Below, one piece after another: positions 1 through 5,509 of a DNA stretch of 5,509 nt. This stretch comes from an uncultured Campylobacter sp. (lineage in GTDB: Bacteria; Actinomycetota; Actinomycetes; Mycobacteriales; Mycobacteriaceae): positions 1-5,509 of the forward strand of contig CAMIME010000072.1 of the NCBI GenBank assembly GCA_946221035.1. The letters run 5' to 3'. The notes beneath the pieces were generated by a model. It worked only from the letters and a program-made list of their open reading frames with translations. It made no database searches and was not told where the DNA came from. Within the stretch, counting starts at the first letter, position 1. The number at the start of each line of letters is the position of its first letter. A program made the position numbers and the translations under genes.

Positions 1-165
1 AGCCTAACAAATATTCCGTTCTGCTAAAAGTGCATATTTTTTGCCTCACCGAACAAGGTCCACCGAATGTCAGGATGAGCCCCCTCAAGACAATGGACCC
101 AGACACACCGGCAGGACGGAGCGCACAAACACCCCCCAACACCCCAAAAGCGCTGTTTCGCTGAG
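1..165. other. Non-coding spacer left of the Pip-like gene
   Basis: I see no convincing gene here. The only small open frame (24-215, minus) overlaps the end of the Pip-like gene in another frame and its translation has no family signature. The stretch is visibly less GC-rich at its left end (1-50, including a T run at 37-42) than the coding regions, as expected for an intergenic or promoter-bearing segment of a neighbouring gene. The first eight bases resemble half of a DtxR-type iron-regulator site. Two weak hairpins (68-92 and 149-162) are present, but neither has the long stem and U tract of an intrinsic terminator. Confidence 0.55.
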
Positions 166-1578
166 TTAGCCGCGCTCCCGCGCACCCGCCAGCCCCGCGG
201 CCGCGAGCAGCGCACTCAGCAGCAGCGCCGAGACGATGCCCCGGTAGTCGCCGCCGTTGCCAGCAGCGGAAATCGCCGTCGTCGCCCAGTGCATCGGCGC
301 CGCCTGCGACAGCGCCACCCACACAGAGTCCACCTGCGCGGTCGTAGCAGTGCGCCACACCCACCCCACAACGCCGGTCTGCGCCAGCGCCACCACGCCG
401 GCCGCTCCCAGGCCAGCACCCGGCCCCAACGCCCGCACCAACACGGACGCGAGACCGGCCGAGGAAAGCGTGCCTGCCAGCACACCGGCGAACGCCAGCG
501 CGTATTCCTGCACGCCAAACCCGGATCCGATCACCCCGGCCAAAATCGTGCCGGCGGCGGCCACGACCACGGAACCGACTCCGAGGATCCACCAGCTCCC
601 GCGGGATGCGAACCACGCCGCCCCCGCCAGCGCGGTGCCGCCGAGCACGGCCATCGCCGCGAGCAGCATTGCCGCCACCGGGGCGAGCGTCGGCCCAGCT
701 GGCTCTGCACCGTCAGCCCCCGGCGCGGCCGCCGGCACCGGAAGCGCCGCGCGAACGGCGGCAACCTTATCGGCATTCATGCCCGCCATCTGGTTGATCT
801 TTTCCACGCCGGCGACCAACTCGTCGATACCGCCGGTGGCCTGCCCGGTCTGTGCCTGAAGCTCACGCAGGCCCGCGGCCAACTCTGCCGAGCCGTTCGT
901 GGCTGTATATATACCGTCGTGAAAACCGTATCCGGGCACGGCCAGCTGGTTGGCCAGTTCGCGGGAGCCGTCGCGAAGCTGGTTCATCTGTGCCACCGCG
1001 TCCGGCGGCAGCTGCGCGGTCTGCGCCTGCACGCGCAGACCTTTCAGAGACTCGCGCGCCTGCACCGCCTCCGGGCCCTTCGCGTCTTTGAGTTCTTCCA
1101 AGGAGCGGTCGATCGCCCCGACCACCTGGCCGCGCACCGCCTCAAACCCTAAGACCTGGCCCACAATCTCCCCGATGGTATCGGCCAGCTGTGTTGCACC
1201 CGCGCCCAACTGGCCGGTGCCGGCCTGGAGCTGGACCATGCCGTCGGCAAGTTCTTGGGATCCGGACTGGGCGGCCGTGAGGGCGTCGATAAGCTGCTGC
1301 GTTTGCCCCTGTGCCTCGCCGATGCCCGCGGCGAGCTGGCCCGCACCCTCCTTGAGCACCTTCGCCTGCTGGCCGGCCTCACCGGCGGCACGGCGCGCGT
1401 CGCCAAGATTGTCCGGGCCGACCTGCGGGGCGCCCGAGACTTCCGCCTCGGCCGCGAGGTTTGCCCACGTGCTCGCTGGGGACATCGGTAGGAATGCACC
1501 GACCACCAACGCCAAAACGGCACACACTACCCGCAGACTGTTGCCCGATGTCATGTCACAGCATTTAACACCCGTCAC
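166..1578 (-). CDS. Compact YhgE/Pip-like membrane protein with Leu/Gly repeat ectodomain
   Basis: This encodes an Ala/Gly-rich envelope protein of about 470 aa. Numbered from the Met codon at 1554, residues 8-30 form a hydrophobic signal or anchor segment with a possible cleavage site after STWA. Residues 60-130 and 195-260 carry repeated Leu/Gly-spaced, Gln- and Ala-rich units (QLAAG, ELADG, QLGAG, ELAAG), typical of the coiled ectodomains of YhgE/Pip proteins. A Pro/Ala linker (271-289) leads to about five membrane helices: roughly 290-316, 321-343, 349-375, 380-400 and 438-456. Between the last two, residues 419-438 (a Pro-Met-His-Trp start and a Gly-Gly near the end) resemble the re-entrant 'P..Y....R....GG' region of Pip and ABC-2-type permeases. 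Pip relatives usually have 700-900 aa, so the ectodomain is strongly shortened. I chose the GTG at 1578 because AGGA lies 7 nt upstream; the ATG at 1554 (462 aa) gives a tidier signal peptide but lacks a well-placed ribosome site. The longer frame back to 1797 would overlap mrpA and is unlikely. The function is unknown; family membership is inferred from topology and repeats. Confidence 0.72.
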   Translation of the reverse strand: MTGVKCCDMTSGNSLRVVCAVLALVVGAFLPMSPASTWANLAAEAEVSGAPQVGPDNLGDARRAAGEAGQQAKVLKEGAGQLAAGIGEAQGQTQQLIDALTAAQSGSQELADGMVQLQAGTGQLGAGATQLADTIGEIVGQVLGFEAVRGQVVGAIDRSLEELKDAKGPEAVQARESLKGLRVQAQTAQLPPDAVAQMNQLRDGSRELANQLAVPGYGFHDGIYTATNGSAELAAGLRELQAQTGQATGGIDELVAGVEKINQMAGMNADKVAAVRAALPVPAAAPGADGAEPAGPTLAPVAAMLLAAMAVLGGTALAGAAWFASRGSWWILGVGSVVVAAAGTILAGVIGSGFGVQEYALAFAGVLAGTLSSAGLASVLVRALGPGAGLGAAGVVALAQTGVVGWVWRTATTAQVDSVWVALSQAAPMHWATTAISAAGNGGDYRGIVSALLLSALLAAAGLAGARERG

Positions 1579-1585
1579 CACAAGT

Positions 1586-1589
1586 TCCT
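1586..1589 (-). promoter_or_regulatory. Ribosome-binding site deciding the GTG start of the Pip-like gene
   Basis: On the minus strand this reads AGGA, 7 nt before the GTG at 1578. No comparable motif lies 5-10 nt before the ATG at 1554, so this site favours the GTG start. A leaderless transcript starting near 1554 cannot be excluded, because TTAAAT lies 8 nt before that ATG. Confidence 0.45.
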
Positions 1590-1614
1590 GGTAGGACGCA
1601 CCGACTGCCGGAAC

Positions 1615-1645
1615 TGTGTGGATTTGGTTGGAGTGTGCTGGATTT
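1615..1645. repeat. Short direct repeat in the divergent intergenic region
   Basis: The heptamer TGGATTT occurs at 1619-1625 and again at 1639-1645, exactly 20 bp apart, or about two helical turns. Each copy is preceded by TGTG (1615-1618 and 1634-1637, the second with one extra base). The repeat sits upstream of the candidate mrpA promoter and inside the likely 5' region of the divergent gene. It could be a pair of binding half-sites for a regulator, or chance; no regulator is identifiable from it. Confidence 0.3.
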
Positions 1646-1673
1646 CGCGTGGACGGTGCATGTCGGATGACCC

Positions 1674-1682
1674 TGCTAGTGT
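1674..1682 (+). promoter_or_regulatory. Candidate extended -10 promoter of the mrp operon
   Basis: TGCTAGTGT fits an extended -10 (TGN followed by TANNNT), a form common in corynebacterial sigma-A promoters. A transcript starting near 1689 would have a leader of about 37 nt carrying the mrpA ribosome site. No good -35 hexamer lies 16-18 bp upstream; the nearest TTGACA-like string (TGGACG, 1650-1655) is 21 bp away. The call therefore rests on the -10 and its position. Confidence 0.35.
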
Positions 1683-1713
1683 CGAAAAGGCTGCTGTAGA
1701 GACGAAGCGACCT

Positions 1714-1720
1714 AAAGAGG
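1714..1720 (+). promoter_or_regulatory. Ribosome-binding site of mrpA
   Basis: AAAGAGG lies 6 nt before the ATG at 1727. It is a good match to the 16S anti-Shine-Dalgarno and supports this start. Confidence 0.7.
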
Positions 1721-1726
1721 TTTCCC

Positions 1727-4639
1727 ATGACACTTCCCCTCGCCGTCGGACTTGTGGCGTTCACGGTGGTGCTTTCGCCTCCGCTCGTGCGCGTCATGGA
1801 CCGCGCCGCAGGCTACCCGATTGCGCTGGCGTTCTTCGCCGCCGCCGGGGTGATCGCGAGCCAGTTCCCCACGATCCGGGAAGGGGGTGAGCTGCGCTGG
1901 GGCTTCGAATGGGCCCGGGACGTGATGGGCACGGGGACCTCCATCAGCTTCGCGTTGCGCGCGGACGGGCTGAGTATCTTCTTCGCCCTCCTGGCGCTGA
2001 CTATCGGCGGAGTGGTGATGCTCTATTCCGCCGCCTACCTGCCGGAGAAGAAGGGCAACGTCAGCTTCTACACCATCATGACGGCCTTTACCCTGTCGGT
2101 GCTGCTGCTTGTACTGGCCAACGACGTGGTGCTGCTCTTCATCGCCTGGGAGCTCGTCTCCATCGCATCCTTCATGCTCATCGCGCGCTCCGGCTCCTCG
2201 GGCGAGGACGGGTCTTACCGCACCCTCATCCTCACCTTCTTTGGCGGTCTCACCCTGCTCGCGGGGCTGGCAATCGCCGCCGTGCAGGCGGGCTCGACGT
2301 CACTGGAAGACGTACTGGCGCACGATTGGGACCCGAACTCCAAGCTCACCGTGGTAGTCGCACTCCTCATCGCGTTCTCCGGCTTCACCAAGGCCGCCCA
2401 GTTCCCCTTCCACTTCTGGCTGCCCGAGGCCATGGCCGCAGCCACCCCGGTGTCCGCGTTCCTGCACGCGGCCGCGGTGGTCAAGGCGGGTGTGTACTTG
2501 CTCATCCGCTTTTCGACGATCTTCGACGGCGTAGCAGCATGGAACACGACCCTGCTGGTAGTGGGCCTATTCACCGCGCTGATGAGCGCCACCTTCGCCA
2601 TCACCAAGACCGACCTGAAGCACCTCACCGCGTACTCCACGGTCTCCCACCTGGGTTGGATCGTCGCGGCGATCGGCGTCGGCGGCACCTTGGGCATTGC
2701 CGCGGCACTCGTGCACACCCTCGCCCACGCGCTGTTCAAGTCCTCCCTGTTCATGCTGATCGGCGTGGTGGACCACGAAACCGGCACCCGCGACATGCGC
2801 CGCCTGGGCAAGCTCTACGACAAGATGCCGTTCACCTTCGCCTCCATGTGCGTCGCGGCCGCCTCGATGGCCGCCGTGCCGCCGCTGTTCGGCTTCGTGT
2901 CCAAGGAGTCCATCCTGGAGGCATTCCACTCCACCCCGTACGGTGTCATCCTGCTGGTTATCGGCGGTATCGCCGCGTTCCTCACCTTCGTGTACTCCGC
3001 CAAGATCATCTTCGGCGCGTTTGTGGACGGCCCGAAGGACATGTCCCACGTGCACGAGGCGCCGGTGCTCTTCTGGCTGCCTGCAGCCCTTCCCGGCCTG
3101 ATGTCGCTGGTGCTGCCGTTCATGCTCGCCCGGGTGGACAACCCGGTGACTGCCGGCGTCCAAGCGGTCACCGGCGACGGCAACTACCACTCGCACCTCG
3201 CGCTGTGGCACGGCGTGACCGCGCCATTCATTGTCTCCATGCTCGTGCTGGTGGCCGGCCTGGCGTTCATCTTCGTCCGCAAACCGGTCTTCGCCGCCCT
3301 GGAGAACAAGGAACTCCTCCCCGCCACCGGCAACGACGTGTTGCGCGGCACCGTCACCGGCCTCGCCGGGTTAGGCAAGGGGCTGGGCAAGCTGGCGGAC
3401 GGCTTCAACCCCACCCGCCACATGTACCCGGTGGTCGCGCTCGCCCTGCTCCTGGGCCTGTCCACGCTGCTGCTTACCGACGGCGTCGACGGCGTCACCC
3501 CCGCCCCGCGCGCCGAAGGCCTCGACGTGTGGTGGGACCTCATCCCGTTCGCCATCATCGCCGCCTCGGTGCTGGGCATGGTGCTCACCCGCTCCCGCCT
3601 AGCGTCCGCGATCCTGCTGGGCACCGTGGGCGTGGGCATGAGCTTGCAGATGCTCATGCTGGGTGCGCCGGACGTCGCGCTCACCCAGTTCCTGGTCGAG
3701 GCGCTCACCGTCGTGGTGATCATGGTGGTCCTGCGCTACCAGCCGCGCCTATTCCCCGAAACACCCACCCCGCGCAAGATCTCCGCCGCCATCAGCGCGC
3801 TGATCGCCGGCGTGGTCACCTTCGCCGGCGTGTACACACTCACCGGCCGCCGCGGCCGCTCCGAGCTCGCCGAGTGGTACCTGACCAAGGGCGGTGAGAT
3901 GACCAGCGCCGACAACATCGTGGCCGTGATCATTGTGGAGTTCCGTGGCTTCGATACCCTGGGCGAGCTCTCGGTGCTCGGTATGGCGGCCGTCGTCATC
4001 GCCGCAGTCGTGGCCTCGATGCCGCGCCACACCTTCCAGGCCGGTACCCGCCCGCGCCCGTTCGGCCAGTCGCAGTTCAACGCGATCCCGCTTCGCAAGG
4101 CGACCAAGCTGATCTGGCCGGTGCTTATCGTGTTGTCCATCCTCATCTTCTTCCGCGGCCACACCGCCCCGGGCGGCGGCTTCGTCGCAGCGCTTGTGCT
4201 GGCCACCGGCTTCGCGCTGAGTTACCTCTCCGAGGGCGCGGACAACGACGTCGTGGACGAAAAAACCCCGCTCTACCTCACCGGCTGGGGCATCATCATC
4301 GCGATCGCTTCCGGCTTCCTCGGTTTCATCGAGGGCGGCTTTATGTACGCCATCCACGGCGAGATCGCAGGCGAGCACTTGACCACCTCGCTCATCTTCG
4401 ACTTCGGCATCTACCTCGCCGTGCTGGGCATGGTCACCTCCGCCATCAACGCGCTCGGCGGCTACCTGCGCCCGGGCAAAGACGTCTCCGAGCTCCACTA
4501 CACCCGCGACGAGCCCCACAACCCGCTGCCCAGCGTCCCCGAACCGCTTCCCCCAGATGACCCGGCGGAGTCGCACCCGGCCCCGATCAACCCGGCGCCC
4601 GAGTGGTCCGCCACAGCCTCGTACAGAAAGGAGCGTTAA
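1727..4639 (+). CDS. mrpA: Na+/H+ antiporter Mrp subunit A fused to subunit B
   Basis: This is the largest subunit of the Mrp (Mnh) cation/proton antiporter in the cytoplasmic membrane, 970 aa. Residues 1 to about 500 form the NuoL-like antiporter domain. It carries the family's charged membrane residues: Glu142 in AWELVSIASF, Lys222 in FTKAAQFPFHFWLPEAM, Lys253 in the HAAAVVKAG helix, the KTDLKHLTAYSTVSHLG stretch (294-310), Lys338 in HALFKSS, and Lys393-Glu394. Residues about 560-765 are the Mrp-specific C-terminal part, with LGAPDVALTQFLVEA (645-659) and EFRGFDTLGE (738-747). These distinguish it from complex I NuoL. Residues about 785-915 are a complete MrpB domain with the hallmark FRGHTAPGGGF (809-819), so no separate mrpB is needed. 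Fused A-B subunits are known from Mrp operons that lack a separate mrpB. A polar, Pro-rich, acidic tail (about 916-970) follows the last helix. Separate family members have about 800 and 140 aa, so both domains look intact. The start is supported by AAAGAGG 6 nt upstream. mrpC follows after 5 nt. The cation (Na+, K+ or both) cannot be read from the sequence. Confidence 0.96.
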   Translation: MTLPLAVGLVAFTVVLSPPLVRVMDRAAGYPIALAFFAAAGVIASQFPTIREGGELRWGFEWARDVMGTGTSISFALRADGLSIFFALLALTIGGVVMLYSAAYLPEKKGNVSFYTIMTAFTLSVLLLVLANDVVLLFIAWELVSIASFMLIARSGSSGEDGSYRTLILTFFGGLTLLAGLAIAAVQAGSTSLEDVLAHDWDPNSKLTVVVALLIAFSGFTKAAQFPFHFWLPEAMAAATPVSAFLHAAAVVKAGVYLLIRFSTIFDGVAAWNTTLLVVGLFTALMSATFAITKTDLKHLTAYSTVSHLGWIVAAIGVGGTLGIAAALVHTLAHALFKSSLFMLIGVVDHETGTRDMRRLGKLYDKMPFTFASMCVAAASMAAVPPLFGFVSKESILEAFHSTPYGVILLVIGGIAAFLTFVYSAKIIFGAFVDGPKDMSHVHEAPVLFWLPAALPGLMSLVLPFMLARVDNPVTAGVQAVTGDGNYHSHLALWHGVTAPFIVSMLVLVAGLAFIFVRKPVFAALENKELLPATGNDVLRGTVTGLAGLGKGLGKLADGFNPTRHMYPVVALALLLGLSTLLLTDGVDGVTPAPRAEGLDVWWDLIPFAIIAASVLGMVLTRSRLASAILLGTVGVGMSLQMLMLGAPDVALTQFLVEALTVVVIMVVLRYQPRLFPETPTPRKISAAISALIAGVVTFAGVYTLTGRRGRSELAEWYLTKGGEMTSADNIVAVIIVEFRGFDTLGELSVLGMAAVVIAAVVASMPRHTFQAGTRPRPFGQSQFNAIPLRKATKLIWPVLIVLSILIFFRGHTAPGGGFVAALVLATGFALSYLSEGADNDVVDEKTPLYLTGWGIIIAIASGFLGFIEGGFMYAIHGEIAGEHLTTSLIFDFGIYLAVLGMVTSAINALGGYLRPGKDVSELHYTRDEPHNPLPSVPEPLPPDDPAESHPAPINPAPEWSATASYRKER
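4627..4633 (+). promoter_or_regulatory. Ribosome-binding site of mrpC inside the end of mrpA
   Basis: AAAGGAG lies in the last codons of mrpA, 11 nt before the ATG at 4645. The spacing is slightly long, but the match is strong. It selects the ATG at 4645 over the in-frame codon at 4603, which lies deep inside mrpA. Its position suggests that mrpC translation follows mrpA termination. Confidence 0.65.
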
Positions 4640-4644
4640 GCACC

Positions 4645-5046
4645 ATGGTTATGGCACTGACAATCGCAGTCCTCATGGCGGGCTCCGTGTACCTGATCAT
4701 GCAGCGCGGCATGGTCCGCATCATCTTCGGCATGTCGCTGTTCGGCCACGCCTCCAACCTCACCCTGCTTGCCGCGGGCGTCGGCGCGTGGCGCGGCGAG
4801 GCATTCCCCTCGCGCACCCCGTTCGAGGACCTTTCCGATCCCCTCCCCCAGGCGTTCGTGCTCACCGCCATCGTGATCGCGATGGCCACCACCACGATCC
4901 TGCTCATGCTCGCTGCACTGGGCAAGCACGACGACACGTCCGAGCACAAGCTTGACGACGACAAGACGTACCACCCCACCCAACTCAGCCCCTCCGCCCT
5001 GTCCACCGCAGGTAGGAACGCACGCGTGAAGGGGGCCGGGAAATAA
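4645..5046 (+). CDS. mrpC: Na+/H+ antiporter Mrp subunit C (NuoK-like)
   Basis: This is the small membrane subunit of the Mrp antiporter, homologous to NuoK of complex I and thought to sit between the MrpA and MrpD antiporter modules. The product has 133 aa with three membrane helices: about 2-19, 23-45 (IIFGMSLFGHASNLTLLAAG) and 69-92. The loop before the third helix carries DPLPQAFVLTAIVI (65-78), a hallmark of MrpC. The family is usually about 110-125 aa. Here the last helix is followed by a polar tail of about 40 residues (93-133), acidic and His/Lys-rich at first and basic at the end. The start at 4645 is supported by AAAGGAG upstream and by the family's N-terminus beginning directly with a helix. 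The stop TAA shares its last A with the mrpD start codon, indicating coupled translation. Confidence 0.93.
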   Translation: MVMALTIAVLMAGSVYLIMQRGMVRIIFGMSLFGHASNLTLLAAGVGAWRGEAFPSRTPFEDLSDPLPQAFVLTAIVIAMATTTILLMLAALGKHDDTSEHKLDDDKTYHPTQLSPSALSTAGRNARVKGAGK

Positions 5047-5509
5047 TGGAAACCAACGCAATCCTCCCCGTCTTCGTCGCACTGCCGCTGATCGTGGCCG
5101 CCGTGGCGGCGCTCAGCCCGTGGAAGCGATTCACCGACGCACTTGCCATCATCATTCCGGCGATCAACCTGGTCGGCGGCATCTGGCTCTACAACTACAC
5201 CTCCGAGCACGGCACTATCTCCCACGTCATCGGCCTGTACCAGGGCGGGGTCGGCATCTCGTTCGCCGCCGACAGGTTCTCCGCCATCATGCTGGTGACC
5301 ACCATGATCGTGGCGCTTTGCTCGAACTGGTTCGCCATCGTGGTCGGTGAGACGCAGGCCCGCTTCTTCACCCCGCTGACGTTGGTGCTCATCACGGGTG
5401 TCTCCGGCGCGCTGCTTACGGCGGACCTGTTCAACTTCTTCGTCATGATCGAGGTCATGCTCCTGCCGTCCTACGGCCTGATCGCCATGACCGGTACCCG
5501 CAACCGTCT
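5046..5509 (+). CDS. mrpD: Na+/H+ antiporter Mrp subunit D, N-terminal part
   Basis: This is the second antiporter-like subunit of Mrp, related to NuoM/NuoN. The first 154 codons are present and the gene runs off the right edge; family members have about 490-560 aa. Visible helices include about 5-23, 33-50, 79-100, 108-126 and 129-148. Residues 131-145 (FFVMIEVMLLPSYGL) hold the conserved membrane Glu136, the position known as essential in MrpD and its complex I relatives. A FAADRFSAIML stretch (73-83) is also typical of the family. The start ATG overlaps the mrpC stop by one base (TAATG). A purine-rich GAAGGGGG at 5028-5035, 10 nt upstream, may serve as ribosome site, with GGGA at 5038-5041 as a closer but weaker option. 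The lysines of later helices lie outside the window, so catalytic completeness cannot be judged. Confidence 0.93.
   Translation, partial: METNAILPVFVALPLIVAAVAALSPWKRFTDALAIIIPAINLVGGIWLYNYTSEHGTISHVIGLYQGGVGISFAADRFSAIMLVTTMIVALCSNWFAIVVGETQARFFTPLTLVLITGVSGALLTADLFNFFVMIEVMLLPSYGLIAMTGTRNR

Noticed and set aside
68..92. Imperfect hairpin TGTC-TGAG/CTCA-GACA
   Set aside because: Two 4-bp stems are interrupted by an uneven internal loop, with no U tract on either strand. This is likely chance.
149..162. Hairpin just after the Pip-like stop codon as a terminator
   Set aside because: The stem is only 4 bp (AGCG/CGCT) and is followed by three T and then G, so it is too weak for an intrinsic terminator.
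289..1152. Long plus-strand open frames opposite the Pip-like gene (289-1152, 257-859, 950-1594)
   Set aside because: They are shadows of a high-GC gene. Their translations are Arg/His/Pro- or Ala/Thr-rich without domains, whereas the minus-strand frame gives a coherent signal peptide, repeats and membrane helices.
1579..1797. Longest version of the Pip-like frame, starting at 1797
   Set aside because: It would overlap the first 70 bases of mrpA, carry no ribosome site, and put about 80 non-hydrophobic residues before the signal segment.
1909..3897. A 662-codon plus-strand frame inside mrpA
   Set aside because: It lies in another frame of mrpA, and the product is Arg/Gly/His-rich with no membrane segments or family motif. 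The mrpA frame has all conserved Mrp motifs.
3749..4576. Antisense frames within mrpA (for example 3749-4576, 2215-2811 and 2567-3211)
   Set aside because: They lack ribosome sites and recognisable domains. High G+C at third positions on the sense strand commonly leaves such frames open.
1727..5509. Complex I (nuoL/nuoK/nuoM) genes instead of Mrp
   Set aside because: The large subunit carries the Mrp-specific C-terminal domain and MrpB motif. The small subunit has the MrpC DPLPQAFVLTAIVI motif, and the order AB-C-D is that of Mrp rather than nuo.

Overview
The window is high-GC DNA, with G or C in most third codon positions, and fits an actinobacterium. Corynebacterium or a close relative is my best guess, from the fused MrpA-MrpB subunit, the TANNNT-type -10 and a possible half of a DtxR-like site at the left edge. 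The genus is an inference and cannot be settled from this sequence alone.

Layout. Positions 1-165 are a short non-coding spacer. Positions 166-1578 (minus strand) encode an Ala/Gly-rich membrane protein with an N-terminal signal or anchor segment, a coiled ectodomain of Leu/Gly-spaced repeats, and about five C-terminal membrane helices. This is the topology of the YhgE/Pip family, but in compact form. A divergent intergenic region of about 150 bp (1579-1726) holds ribosome-binding sites for both flanking genes, a candidate promoter for the right-hand operon and a short direct repeat 20 bp apart. From 1727 to the right edge lies the start of an Mrp (Mnh) multisubunit cation/proton antiporter operon on the plus strand: mrpA fused to mrpB (970 aa), mrpC (133 aa) and the first 154 codons of mrpD, which runs off the window.

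How the genes work together. Mrp is a hetero-oligomeric secondary antiporter in the cytoplasmic membrane, related to the membrane arm of complex I. It exchanges external protons for cytoplasmic Na+ (in some members K+), giving salt and alkaline tolerance. MrpA and MrpD are the NuoL/M/N-like antiporter subunits, MrpC is NuoK-like and MrpB is a small Mrp-specific membrane subunit. The order AB-C-D, with a 5-nt gap and then a 1-nt stop/start overlap, indicates one transcript with coupled translation. The subunits E, F and G would be expected beyond the right edge. The divergent Pip-like gene has no evident functional tie to Mrp beyond sharing the intergenic region.

Nothing here clearly amounts to an undescribed system. 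The Mrp operon is well understood; the compact Pip-like protein is the least characterised element.
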